64,000 bases of DNA, from contig CAMDDL010000003.1 in NCBI GenBank assembly GCA_945891505.1, positions 62,001-126,000 of the forward strand. Reading direction: 5' to 3'. The DNA comes from Maricaulis salignorans (GTDB lineage: Bacteria; Pseudomonadota; Alphaproteobacteria; Caulobacterales; Aquidulcibacteraceae). Position 1 is the stretch's first letter; the number at the start of each line of letters is the position of its first letter. Made by a program: the position numbers and the translations under genes. The notes beneath the pieces are model-generated. The model was not told the DNA's origin. It made no database searches and saw nothing but the letters and a program-made list of their open reading frames with translations. Shown in pieces: positions 17,455 through 26,374 of the stretch.

Positions 17455-18840
17455 CTAAACTGCAGTTTCGGCGGCTGGCAGCAATAATCTAGCGCGTAAA
17501 CCACCCAAATCAGATCGATCAAGCTTCAAGCTACCACCATAGGCGCGCGCCAATTCATCACAAATCGACAAGCCAAGTCCTGAGCCTGGCAGAGTCTCAT
17601 CCAAACGTGCGCCGCGCTTGAGGGCTGCGACCAAAGCGTTGCCCTCCAAGCCCTCCCCATCATCATCAATGGTGATCTCAATCTGCCCAGTCGCAGCCAG
17701 ACGCGCTTCAATCTCCACGAGTCCACCGCCATACTTGCAGGCATTTTCAGACAGATTGCCAATCAGATCTTCCAAATCTTCTTTCTCGCCACGAAAGACC
17801 AAATTATCCTCAAAACTGGCTGTGACTTTCACGCCTTCTGCTTTAAACAGGCGTCCCAATGTGCGGCTCACATCGTCAATCACAGGCCCGAGCGGGGTGC
17901 GTGCGCCCAAGGATTCTGCACGCGCCGCAGCGGAAGCACGCTTCAGATAATGCTCCACTTGGCGGGTCATGGCTTGAGCCTGTCGCGCGACCAAATCTTC
18001 AAACTCCCCCTTATGTTGGCGCGATTCATTGAGTAGGACAGATAGGGGCGTTTTCAATGCATGCGCTAAATTTCCAACATGGGTACGCGCCCGCTCTACC
18101 ACTTCTTGGTTATGCGAAATGAGAGCATTAAGCTCCCCTGCCAAAGGCGCAAGCTCTCGCGGCGCATCTTCATCCAAACGGTCACGCTCACCATTGCGGA
18201 TCATCGCAAGCTCGCGACCCATTCGGCGTAAGGGCTCGAGGCCTAATTGGACTTGCAAGAAGATGGCCCCTAACAGACCGAGTGCCAGAGCCAATAGTCC
18301 CAGCGAAAGCGCCAAATTGAACCGATCGCCGGCGGCGACCGCTTCACCGATATCTGCCCCAACCATCAATAGGGTCTGACTGTTGCGGGAAGGCAGTTGC
18401 ACCAAGCGGGCTGCAACCCTCAAACGCTCCTTATTGCGGTTCATTTCTAGGGTCTGAGTGGTGCCGGGCTGGGCTAGGACTTGTTCGACCAAGAGCACTG
18501 GCGGTTCGAACGGCTCGTCCCAAACAGAACGCGAACTCACACCTTGACCTAACAACTTGGGCCCAGCCATCACATCGACAACACGCCAATAATGACCCGA
18601 AAGTGGGCGAACAAAGCGCGGATCTGTTGGGGCACGCGGCACCCGTAACTGCCCCTGCTCGTCGGTTTCAATGGTTGCAGCCAACGCATCAACCGAGACT
18701 GTTAGCTCTCGATCAAACGCTTCAAAAACTGAATTGCGAAACAACGCGGACAGGCCATAACCCGTTGCGACCAACACCAAGGCCGACCAAATGGCCGCGA
18801 CAGCGACCAGTCGTCCTGCGAGGGAGCGCTGAGACCTCAC
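17455..18840 (-). CDS. sensor histidine kinase (PhoQ-like architecture)
   Basis: A 461-residue two-pass membrane kinase. Transmembrane helices at about 9-31 and 174-197 enclose a periplasmic domain of about 140 residues. The phosphoacceptor H260 is in LAHALKTPLSVLL; the N box (NLSENACKYGG) and G boxes (DDDGEGLEG, PGSGLGLSICDELA) are intact. It starts with GTG overlapping the regulator stop (GTGA, 18837-18840), so expression is coupled. The upstream PepSY protein and OmpR-type regulator suggest a PhoPQ-like envelope or cation sensor; the signal is unknown. Confidence 0.93.
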   Translation of the reverse strand: MRSQRSLAGRLVAVAAIWSALVLVATGYGLSALFRNSVFEAFDRELTVSVDALAATIETDEQGQLRVPRAPTDPRFVRPLSGHYWRVVDVMAGPKLLGQGVSSRSVWDEPFEPPVLLVEQVLAQPGTTQTLEMNRNKERLRVAARLVQLPSRNSQTLLMVGADIGEAVAAGDRFNLALSLGLLALALGLLGAIFLQVQLGLEPLRRMGRELAMIRNGERDRLDEDAPRELAPLAGELNALISHNQEVVERARTHVGNLAHALKTPLSVLLNESRQHKGEFEDLVARQAQAMTRQVEHYLKRASAAARAESLGARTPLGPVIDDVSRTLGRLFKAEGVKVTASFEDNLVFRGEKEDLEDLIGNLSENACKYGGGLVEIEARLAATGQIEITIDDDGEGLEGNALVAALKRGARLDETLPGSGLGLSICDELARAYGGSLKLDRSDLGGLRARLLLPAAETAV

Positions 18841-19523
18841 CCCTTACCTGATTGGCTGGAGGCGTCTGGGTCAAGCAATTGGTAGCCGAGGCCGCGCACC
18901 GTCGAGATACGATCTTGACCGATTTTCTTGCGTAGCCGACCAACAAAGACTTCGATTGTGTTGGAATCCCGGTCAAAGTCTTGATCGTAAATATGTTCGA
19001 TCAATTCCGAGCGGGGGACAACGCGACCGACATGGTGCATCAAATAGGTCAATAGACGAAGCTCGTGGCTGGTCAATTTCACGGGGTCGCCCGCTACCGT
19101 GGCGCGCTGAGCGCGTGGGTCAAGTCGCAGGTCACCACACTCAAGCGCTGGCGTTGCATGGCCCGCGGCGCGGCGGACCAGCGCGCGCAAACGCGCGAGC
19201 AATTCTTCGATGTGAAACGGCTTGGTGAGATAATCGTCCGCCCCGACGTCAAAGCCTGCAACCTTTTCACTCCAGCGATCGCGCGCGGTTAGAATCAGCA
19301 CAGGCACAACTTTTCCTGCATTGCGCCACCGCTCCAACACCGTAACACCATCGATCAACGGCAGCCCTAAATCTAAGACAATAACGTCATAGGGTTCTGT
19401 GTCGCCAAGAAAGTGCCCTTCCTCGCCGTCGGCGGCAACATCAACGGCATAGCCGGAATCATGCAGGGCGCGCTCAAGCTGACGACGTAAATCGGGATCA
19501 TCTTCCACTACCAGACAACGCAT
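18837..19523 (-). CDS. OmpR-family response regulator
   Basis: A 228-residue receiver plus winged-helix protein. Acidic pocket EDD (7-9), phosphorylation site D51 (VLDLGLPLIDG) and the conserved KPF lysine are present, and the DNA-binding domain ends with the VEVFVGRLRKKIG-type recognition helix pattern. The ATG at 19523, which starts MRCLVVED, is preferred to an upstream start at 19568; it has GAGGAG at good spacing. Partner of the overlapping kinase gene and 66 bases after a PepSY gene, an arrangement found in PhoPQ-like systems of proteobacteria. Confidence 0.93.
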   Translation of the reverse strand: MRCLVVEDDPDLRRQLERALHDSGYAVDVAADGEEGHFLGDTEPYDVIVLDLGLPLIDGVTVLERWRNAGKVVPVLILTARDRWSEKVAGFDVGADDYLTKPFHIEELLARLRALVRRAAGHATPALECGDLRLDPRAQRATVAGDPVKLTSHELRLLTYLMHHVGRVVPRSELIEHIYDQDFDRDSNTIEVFVGRLRKKIGQDRISTVRGLGYQLLDPDASSQSGKG

Positions 19524-19589
19524 CCGCCTCACTCCTCTCACAAAATCCTGTCGCCATTCCGTTAACACGGGGCTGCAAGCGCAGGCAGC

Positions 19590-19940
19590 CTAACCTTGTC
19601 GGCCGACAATTTGCCCAGACTGAGCATCGACCTTAAAAATCATGATCCGGCCACGAGAAGCCTGCCAGCGTACAATATAAAATGGTCGCCCATTCTCGGT
19701 TACAATCCGGGTATCTAATTGATTGCCGGGCTCGATAGCGTTGATCATCTCCAAGACTTGACTCAAGGGGACGGTTTGGCTGGCCAACTGAAACAGGCCG
19801 CCATTGCGCGTATCTTCGCGAAACACCGAGCCCGATAGGCTGGGTGGTGCAGCACTGGTCCTGCCTGCTTGCGCTGGCTCTACCAGACTTAAGCTAGCCA
19901 AGAGGGACGTGCTCAATAGAAAGGCGAACAGCTTTTTCAT
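19590..19940 (-). CDS. small exported PepSY-domain-like protein
   Basis: A 116-residue exported protein: a signal peptide (MKKLFAFLLSTSLLASLSLV, cleavage near AQA at 23-25) and a C-terminal PepSY-like half with PFYIVRWQASRGRIMIFKVD and a closing GQIVGR turn. The ATG at 19940 is chosen because it starts the signal peptide; an upstream in-frame start at 20036 would bury it. PepSY proteins often sit beside PhoPQ-like two-component genes and are thought to modulate a partner in the periplasm. It is the first gene of a set with the regulator and kinase downstream. Confidence 0.75.
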   Translation of the reverse strand: MKKLFAFLLSTSLLASLSLVEPAQAGRTSAAPPSLSGSVFREDTRNGGLFQLASQTVPLSQVLEMINAIEPGNQLDTRIVTENGRPFYIVRWQASRGRIMIFKVDAQSGQIVGRQG

Positions 19941-20079
19941 GGGGCCAAGAATACTTGCATGGTTCTGAACGTGGACTAAACGGGATCGATCAGTTTCATT
20001 CATAGAGACCGCCGATCCCCATTCCTTTACCTGCACTCTTTAGCCTGTAACAATCCGGTAAGCCTGCGAAAAAACTGTT

Positions 20080-20820
20080 TTACAGGGTCAAAGGCTGTAA
20101 TCGGCTCGCTTTTGCCCATTCAAGCGTGGCTGCAACAAACGCTTTGAATAGCGCGTCGGCATCGGCGGTTTCGTCGATCAAACGTTCAGGATGCCATTGC
20201 ACCCCCATCGCGAAGCGCCGGTCAGGGCGCTCAATCGCCTCAACCAAGCCATCGTCGGAAAAGCCAGAAACGATCACTTGATCGCTGATTTCCACCAAGG
20301 CCTCGCGGTGAAAGCTGTTGACCTGCAGATAGTCAAGGCCAGTGATGGCATGGAGTTTGGTGCTTGGTGTGACCTTCAGGCCATGACGGGTTGATCGATC
20401 ATCATGGGCAATGCTGCCATCAGTATAGGACTTCGCATCCCCGCTCATCCGACAACCAGACAGGCAACCCAGCATTTGCATGCCATTACAAATACCGAAA
20501 TAGGGCCGATCTTCCGCCAAAAAAGTTTCTACCAAGGCCCGCTCTATCGCAAAGCGATCAGACTGCGGTGCATAGCTTTCTTGACCCGGAACATACCACT
20601 CAGAGGGAAACTTGATCCGCGCGCCGGTCGACATCAGACCGGCACAATGTGCGCGCGCAAAGTCTAATGAATCTGGAGCATAGGGCAGTCCTAAAGCGAC
20701 TCCACCGGCTTTCTCAATCGCGCGAAAATAGCCTTTACCCGTTTCATAGGAGGCCCCACCTTGGCTGGTGTTTTCGTCCAAAATGATGCCGATAATCGGC
20801 TTATCCCCCACTAGACCCAT
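20080..20820 (-). CDS. class I glutamine amidotransferase-like gamma-glutamyl hydrolase (peptidase C26)
   Basis: A 246-residue class I GATase-fold hydrolase resembling PuuD-type gamma-glutamyl-gamma-aminobutyrate hydrolases. The nucleophile is C111 in FGICNGMQML, and the His/Glu pair is H210 and E212 in GVQWHPERL. The early GIILDENTSQGGASYETGKGY stretch carries the family's substrate-side residues. It stands alone, with no putrescine-catabolism genes beside it, so its substrate is uncertain: another gamma-glutamyl amide or peptidoglycan-derived compound is possible. The ATG at 20820 is well placed. Cytoplasmic. Confidence 0.88.
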   Translation of the reverse strand: MGLVGDKPIIGIILDENTSQGGASYETGKGYFRAIEKAGGVALGLPYAPDSLDFARAHCAGLMSTGARIKFPSEWYVPGQESYAPQSDRFAIERALVETFLAEDRPYFGICNGMQMLGCLSGCRMSGDAKSYTDGSIAHDDRSTRHGLKVTPSTKLHAITGLDYLQVNSFHREALVEISDQVIVSGFSDDGLVEAIERPDRRFAMGVQWHPERLIDETADADALFKAFVAATLEWAKASRLQPLTL

Positions 20821-20844
20821 GACCCCTCATCCCAGTTTTTTGGC

Positions 20845-21798
20845 CTAACGCTTTGGCGGCTCGTCCCGCCTGGACCATGTTGCCAGAAGCGCCTTCAATT
20901 CCCCATTATCACCATCGGGCAAGCCCAAGATCAACCGAATAAACAAGTCCCCCGGCGCACCGGGACGCGCCACCCCCTTGCCCTTCAACCGCAAGACTGT
21001 GCCGGAATTAGAGCTTGGCGGGATGGTAAGCGAGACTGTGCCATTGGGAATGGTTGCCTCAACCCGCCCGCCTTCGAGAATCTCAGTCAAAGAGACGGGC
21101 AAATCCATGCGAACATCATCACCGTCGCGGTTAAACACTGGATGGGGCTTTACCGTAACTGTCACCATTAAATCACCGGCTGGCATCCCACCTTGGCCGG
21201 GGCCACCTTGTCCGCGCAGCCTAAGTGTTCGACCCGTTTCAACACCAGCCGGAATGGTCACATCGATCAAACGATCGCCCACATTCACCCGTTGCTTGGC
21301 ACCAGAAATGGCATCTTCAAAGTCAATCTTAAGGGTGGTCTGAATGTCTTGGCCTTTTGTGCCCGGTTGAAAGCCAGGCCGTGCACCACCGCCTCTGGCT
21401 CCAAAGGCTGCACCAAAGAGGTCGCCAAACATGTCTTCAAATTCGGGTTGGCCGGGTCCAGTCTGCCGCCGGCCTGCCCCTGCCCCACCAAACGGACCAC
21501 CGGGACCGAAGGGATCTCCACCGCCGAAAGGCCCGCGTCCGCCGGCACTCCCGCCAAAGCCCGCAAACTTTGGATTGCCGTCGGCATCAATCTCGCCACG
21601 ATCATACTTGGCTTTGCGCTCTGGGTCGTCGAGAAATGTGAAGGCCGCTGACACGCGCTTGAAGCGCTCTTCAGCCACTTTATTGTTCGGGTTCGCGTCT
21701 GGATGCAATTCCTTGGCGAGCTTGCGATAGACTTTTCGAACCTCGGCAAATGGGGCTCCGCGCGCAACGCCAAGCACTGCATAAGGTTCTTCTGCCAC
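20845..21798 (-). CDS. DnaJ-class chaperone lacking the zinc finger (CbpA-like)
   Basis: A 317-residue J-protein. The J domain at 4-65 carries HPD at 32-34. A Gly/Phe-rich linker (about 72-145, many GGxGPFGG repeats) follows, then two C-terminal beta domains with LKIDFEDAISGAKQRVNV and the peptide-binding signature. There is no CxxCxGxG zinc finger, so it is CbpA-like rather than DnaJ proper. It should stimulate DnaK ATPase. It starts with GTG at 21798, preceded by GGGAGA. Confidence 0.91.
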   Translation of the reverse strand: MAEEPYAVLGVARGAPFAEVRKVYRKLAKELHPDANPNNKVAEERFKRVSAAFTFLDDPERKAKYDRGEIDADGNPKFAGFGGSAGGRGPFGGGDPFGPGGPFGGAGAGRRQTGPGQPEFEDMFGDLFGAAFGARGGGARPGFQPGTKGQDIQTTLKIDFEDAISGAKQRVNVGDRLIDVTIPAGVETGRTLRLRGQGGPGQGGMPAGDLMVTVTVKPHPVFNRDGDDVRMDLPVSLTEILEGGRVEATIPNGTVSLTIPPSSNSGTVLRLKGKGVARPGAPGDLFIRLILGLPDGDNGELKALLATWSRRDEPPKR

Positions 21799-21913
21799 GC
21801 CTTGATCTCCCGAATTCCAGCCTAATTCGCGGGCTTAGCCAAACTTAAATTTTGAGGCCCGGCACCACGTATACCAAAGACTTAGGCGCTCTCCACTTGC
21901 GGCGAAAGGGGGG

Positions 21914-22243
21914 CTAGCCATTGTGTTGCACGCTTATTCGCTGTTCGAGGCGATAACCCAACCGACCAGCGGGCCCAAGTTGGCAGACAGACACCGTTAT
22001 CTGGGTCTGCAAGGCACCAAAGTCCGCAAGTTCCTCAACCGCGGGATAAAGAAATGACGGCCCTTGGACCTCAGATGTACGCAGCGGGGTGCCTGCAGAA
22101 TTCAGGACGGATATAGAATAACCTTCAGCAGCGATCGGCTGCGGCACATTTGGCAAGGCCCAGCTATCGCCATCACCGCTAGCCCGTCTCACCCACGACA
22201 ATTGGATGCCACTTTGGGTACCGGTTTGTTTTGCGGGTCGCAC
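21914..22243 (-). pseudogene. probable C-terminal fragment of a gene-transfer-agent/phage tail (Gp15/TIM-barrel) protein
   Basis: A 109-codon open frame with a TGA three codons before its GTG. Its middle (LSWVRRASGDGDSW, then a VPQP and EGYSISVLNS run, LRTSEV, FLYPAVEELADFG, and VSVCQLG) closely follows the pattern I know from the C-terminus of alphaproteobacterial GTA Gp15 proteins, where W(V/I)RR, GDSW, an Ala/Glu-Tyr run, LRT and ADFG occur in that order. The full proteins exceed a thousand residues; here only the last ~105 remain, and no neighbouring GTA gene is visible. I read this as a remnant. The family match is from memory, so a search is needed. A small intact gene is the alternative. 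Confidence 0.5.
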
Positions 22244-22344
22244 TGCCTGTCACGTCGCATGTCTTTCTCCAAAAGTGCCTGCCGGCACGGGCCGTTGATG
22301 GCGAAGACAAGAATGACTGATTGCAGGGGTCGGTCTGAGAGAAA

Positions 22345-22371
22345 GCGGGGCTTAGTGTTCACTCACCCCGC
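22345..22371. other. hairpin in the gap before the class A PBP gene
   Basis: GCGGGG (22345-22350) and CCCCGC (22366-22371) pair around a second short stem AGTG/CACT with a TT loop. On the minus strand the stem is followed by TTTCTCTC, so it could be a leftover terminator of the tail fragment; on the plus strand no T-run follows. The rest of 22244-22494 shows no gene or promoter I can defend. Confidence 0.25.
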
Positions 22372-22494
22372 CAAAAGCCCGAAAATTGGGGATTTTGATC
22401 GCCCCGGATGCCGGTTTCTACATGGATAAAGCTTGACCCGTCGGGCGGATCAGCGGCGTTCTGCGGCTTCATTTTAAGGACGGGTTTCAGGCTG

Positions 22495-24516
22495 ATGCAG
22501 GGCGTCTTTCGCGCGGACCTATTGGAGCGCAAAGCGAAGATAAAAGCCTATAACATGCGCTTACTGACCATTCTGGCCGTCAGCGTATTCGTTTTGGTTT
22601 GCCTGACATCTTACGCAACGTGGCGGCACTTTCTATCGGATTTGCCCAAGATTGTTTCAAACGAAGAAATCTGGACAGCCAATCGTAAGCCCAGTCTAGA
22701 AATGGTCGATGCCACTGGCGAAACCATCACAATCCGCGGACCGCGCTATGGACGCAGGGTCAGCGTGGATGCCCTGCCCGCCCATGTGTTGCAGGCGTTT
22801 CTGGCAGTCGAGGATGCGCGCTTTTTTGAACATGGTGGTGTCGACTTATGGTCGATTGGTCGGGCGGTGTTTGAGAACTTGACCGCCGGCCATACCGTCC
22901 AGGGCGCTTCGACCATCACGCAGCAATTGGTCAAAAACGTTTATCTAAGTCCCGAGCAGACCTTTAAGCGTAAGCTACAGGAAATGGTTTTGGCGTGGCA
23001 GATCGATAGCCGCCTGACGAAGAAGCAAATCCTCGAAATCTACCTAAACCGTATTTATTTCGGCCAGAATGCGTACGGGATTGATGCGGCCGCCTGGCGC
23101 TTCTTCTCCAAGCATCCTAGCAAGCTGACGCTGTCGGAGGCTGCCATGCTGGCAGGTCTGCCCAAGGCGCCCGGTCGTCTGGCTGTGGACTTGACCGCAG
23201 CACCGGCAATTGAGCGACGCGCGGTCGTGCTACAGCGTATGGTGGCAGCGGGCTTTATCACCCAAGCCCAAGCGGACGCCACCATGCGCACGCCAGTCGC
23301 CCTACGCGTTACACCTGACATTCCCGAAGGCCAAATGGGCTATGTCATTGATATGGCAAAAAAAGAGGTTGAAAGCGTCGGCAAAGAAGTTGCCCCAGAC
23401 CGCATACTGCGCTTGACCGTCGACGCCAAAATGCAGGCTGCGGCCGTGCAAGCTGTACAAGCTCTGGTTGGTGACGGCACCGGCACCGGCGTGACCCAAG
23501 CCGCCTTGATTGCGATGGATCGGCAAGGGCGCATCCTCGCCATTGTCGGCGGCCGCAATTATGATGAAAGCAAGTATAATCGCGCCACGATGGCCAAGCG
23601 CCAGCCCGGTTCCAGCTTTAAGCCCTTTGTATACGCTGCCGCCCTGGAAAAGGGCATGACGCCCGATACCATTCGAGTGGATAAGCCGATCAGTCTTGGC
23701 GGTTGGCGGCCCCGCAACTTCAATGGCGGCTATTCCGGCGCCATGAGCCTGTCGACAGCACTTACCCGCTCAACCAACACAATTGCCGTCCAATTAGCCT
23801 CCGAAGTTGGGATTGACCGCCTGATCCTCTTGGCCCAGCGCCTTGGGATTGACAGTGAGCTCCCGCGCAATCTGTCGATCTCGTTGGGTGCGGGTGAAGT
23901 GACTTTGCTGGACATGACCCGGGCCTATGCCACCCTCGCCAATGATGGGGTGCGGGTTGATCCCTATTTGATTGAGCGGATCGATACGACGCGCGGTACT
24001 GTCGCGTTCCAGCGCGAGAATAAAGCCCCAGTTCAAGTTTATGAGCCTTTGCGCGCCCGACAAATGACTGCGATGCTCGCCGACGTGGTTGCCTTTGGCA
24101 CAGGTAAGCGCGCGCGCCTGCCCGGTGGTCGCGAAGCCGCTGGCAAAACGGGCACCTCGCAGAATTTTCGCGACGCTTGGTTTGTCGGCTATACGTCTGA
24201 CATCATTTGTGGTGTCTGGGTTGGCAATGACAGCTCTAGCCCAATGAATGGCGTTACGGGTGGCACCTTGCCCGCGCTAATCTGGGAGGACTTCATGGCC
24301 GCCGCCCATGAAGGCAAGCCACTTTCGCCGCTACCCACTTTGGATGATTTGAAGCGGCCAAGCCCCAACACCTTGGCGGCCTTTTATGAGAGTTTGGCCG
24401 ATATGTTCGCTGCAGCGGGCGGGCAGGATGTGGCTGCCCTGCCCGCATTACGTAAATTGCCCAGTCCGAATGCCCCTAGTCCGGCACCCACACCAGTCAC
24501 CAACATCGGTCGCTAA
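22495..24516 (+). CDS. class A penicillin-binding protein (PBP1-type)
   Basis: A 673-residue bifunctional peptidoglycan synthase. One N-terminal membrane anchor at about 22-44 is followed by the GT51 transglycosylase, with the catalytic Glu in VEDARFF (E106) and STITQQLVKN, then the transpeptidase, with the active-site SxxK in QPGSSFKPF, the SxN motif in TRSTNTI and KTGT in AGKTGTSQNF. All are intact. The start is uncertain: ATGs at 22408, 22495 and 22555 are in frame, and the first adds a non-coding-looking stretch, so I take 22495. It converges on the GMC gene with only two bases between the stops. Confidence 0.93.
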   Translation: MQGVFRADLLERKAKIKAYNMRLLTILAVSVFVLVCLTSYATWRHFLSDLPKIVSNEEIWTANRKPSLEMVDATGETITIRGPRYGRRVSVDALPAHVLQAFLAVEDARFFEHGGVDLWSIGRAVFENLTAGHTVQGASTITQQLVKNVYLSPEQTFKRKLQEMVLAWQIDSRLTKKQILEIYLNRIYFGQNAYGIDAAAWRFFSKHPSKLTLSEAAMLAGLPKAPGRLAVDLTAAPAIERRAVVLQRMVAAGFITQAQADATMRTPVALRVTPDIPEGQMGYVIDMAKKEVESVGKEVAPDRILRLTVDAKMQAAAVQAVQALVGDGTGTGVTQAALIAMDRQGRILAIVGGRNYDESKYNRATMAKRQPGSSFKPFVYAAALEKGMTPDTIRVDKPISLGGWRPRNFNGGYSGAMSLSTALTRSTNTIAVQLASEVGIDRLILLAQRLGIDSELPRNLSISLGAGEVTLLDMTRAYATLANDGVRVDPYLIERIDTTRGTVAFQRENKAPVQVYEPLRARQMTAMLADVVAFGTGKRARLPGGREAAGKTGTSQNFRDAWFVGYTSDIICGVWVGNDSSSPMNGVTGGTLPALIWEDFMAAAHEGKPLSPLPTLDDLKRPSPNTLAAFYESLADMFAAAGGQDVAALPALRKLPSPNAPSPAPTPVTNIGR

Positions 24517-24518
24517 GC

Positions 24519-26162
24519 TTAGGCAGCCTGACGTGCGGCGAGGATCATGTCGGAGGCTTTTTCTGCGATCATGATTGTTGGCGCATTGGTATTGCCCGAA
24601 ATCAGTCGGGGCATGATGGAGGCGTCAACAACGCGGAGCCCCTCTACTCCGATCACCCGAAGCTGGGGATCTACCACCGCCATCGGGTCGCGCCCCATTT
24701 TAGCGGTGCCAACCGGGTGATAGATCGTCGATCCGGTTTCACGGGCATAGGCTAAGAATTGCTCGTCACTGACAACACCATTGCCCGGCTCCATCTCCGC
24801 TTCGATGAGGCCAGCCAAGGACGGTGCTTCAGCCATACGGCGACCAATCTTCAGGCCTTCGACAATGGTTTGTTGGTCAAGGCTATCGGCCAGATAATTT
24901 GGCCAGATGCCGGCATGCTGACTGGGATCAGCCGACTTGATTTGAATGCGGCCTGTGCTCTCAGGACGCAATTGGCAAGGTGCAATGGTCAGGCCGGGTT
25001 GATCTTCCAACACCATTTTCTGTTCTTCAAACAGCTTCTTCTGATCCATCGTCGCAGGCAGAATGTGATATTGCACATCTGGGGTTTCGAGGTCAGGCCG
25101 CGTCTTTACAAAGGCTGCGATATGAGCCGCCGATAAGGTCAACAGGCCTTTGCGTTGGAACAAAAACTTGAAAACCTCGCCAACAAAGGTCAAGCCCTTG
25201 GTCATCTCGTTGACCGACTTCACGCCCGCTTTCAGGCGATAGCGCATGCCCACAACATAATGGTCGCGCAAATTCTCTCCGACGCCCGGCGCATCGACTT
25301 TGACTTCAATGCCATGGCTTTGGAGCAAGGCGGCCGGGCCGATGCCCGACAATTGCAACAATTGCGGCGAATTGATCGCCCCACCCGACAGAATTACCTC
25401 ATGCTTGGCAGAAGCCTTGATCATGTCGCCATCGACAGAAAATAGCACCCCGGTCGCCCGCTTGCCGTCAAACAAGACCTTATGCGCCAGAGCATGGGTT
25501 CGGATTGTCAGATTTGGCCGGTGCTTGACTGGATTGAGATAAGCTACAGCCGCAGAGCAGCGCATGCCGTTTTTTACGGTCAATTGGTAATAGCCAATAC
25601 CCTCTTGGTTCTCGCCATTGACGTCATCATTGCGGGGTATCCCTGCCTCAATCCCTGCCTGAATGACCGCGTCGGAGACCGGATGCCTTTGGGTGACATC
25701 AGACACGTTTAAGGGCCCGCCGGTGGCATGACCGTCCATGCCGGACCGTTCTTGGTTTTGCGATTTGAGGAAATAGGGCGCGCAATCATCCCAGCCCCAG
25801 CCTTCACAACCCAATTGCCGCCAAATATCGTAATCGCGCTGCTGGCCGCGGATATAGAGAAGGCCATTGATCGAGCTCGACCCACCCAGAACCTTACCGC
25901 GTGGCCAAACATGTTGGCGACCATTGGTGCCGGGGTCTTCTTCTGTCTGATAGAGCCAATTGACTTTGGGGTCTTTCAAGGTCTCGGCATAGCCTACCGG
26001 GATATGAATCAGCGGCGAAGTATCTTTCCCGCCTGCTTCCAAGAGCAAAACCCGAATTTTTGGATCAGCGGTGAGACGATTTGCCAAAACACAACCTGCG
26101 CTGCCCGCGCCAATGATGATGTAGTCATAGGTGTCGCCCGCAGGTAGATTGGCTTCGCTCAT
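24519..26162 (-). CDS. GMC-family FAD oxidoreductase (choline/alcohol dehydrogenase-like)
   Basis: A 547-residue glucose-methanol-choline family flavoenzyme. The N-terminal FAD fold has the [10 protein letters not shown] dinucleotide motif (residues 15-24) and LLLEAGG; the GMC signatures [11 protein letters not shown] (near 95) and [18 protein letters not shown] (near 260) are present. The C-terminal catalytic histidine sits in [13 protein letters not shown]. It oxidises a primary alcohol or choline-like substrate with FAD. No betaine-pathway gene (betB, betI) is beside it, so an alcohol dehydrogenase role is as likely as choline oxidation. GAGGAT precedes the ATG. Confidence 0.94.
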   Translation of the reverse strand: MSEANLPAGDTYDYIIIGAGSAGCVLANRLTADPKIRVLLLEAGGKDTSPLIHIPVGYAETLKDPKVNWLYQTEEDPGTNGRQHVWPRGKVLGGSSSINGLLYIRGQQRDYDIWRQLGCEGWGWDDCAPYFLKSQNQERSGMDGHATGGPLNVSDVTQRHPVSDAVIQAGIEAGIPRNDDVNGENQEGIGYYQLTVKNGMRCSAAVAYLNPVKHRPNLTIRTHALAHKVLFDGKRATGVLFSVDGDMIKASAKHEVILSGGAINSPQLLQLSGIGPAALLQSHGIEVKVDAPGVGENLRDHYVVGMRYRLKAGVKSVNEMTKGLTFVGEVFKFLFQRKGLLTLSAAHIAAFVKTRPDLETPDVQYHILPATMDQKKLFEEQKMVLEDQPGLTIAPCQLRPESTGRIQIKSADPSQHAGIWPNYLADSLDQQTIVEGLKIGRRMAEAPSLAGLIEAEMEPGNGVVSDEQFLAYARETGSTIYHPVGTAKMGRDPMAVVDPQLRVIGVEGLRVVDASIMPRLISGNTNAPTIMIAEKASDMILAARQAA

Positions 26163-26261
26163 CCCAGTATCCTCTTTTTTTGCTTTGATCTGGCTTTAGC
26201 TTAGACAAGACCGACCCAAATGAAAGGGCTTTCTAGCTTTCTCCGCAAAAAATGACACTGC

Positions 26262-26326
26262 CGTCAACATGACGTAACGTAAACTTTGTGCTTGACGTCA
26301 CGGAAATCCGTTTTATTTGTTATAAC
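26262..26326 (+). promoter_or_regulatory. putative tonB control region with TGACG boxes
   Basis: The 212-base gap between the divergent GMC and tonB genes holds CGTCA-ACA-TGACG (26262-26274) and a perfect 8-base palindrome TGACGTCA (26293-26300), the latter overlapping a TTGACG element. Downstream is AT-rich sequence with TATAAC (26321-26326). Spacing between TTGACG and TATAAC is 23, too long for a standard promoter, so the true -10 is unclear. Repeated TGACG half-sites suggest an operator. Confidence 0.4.
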
Positions 26327-26374
26327 ACTGACCAGCAAATCAGCTGTTCAGCTCCAGCTTTAGGAGATAGCGTT

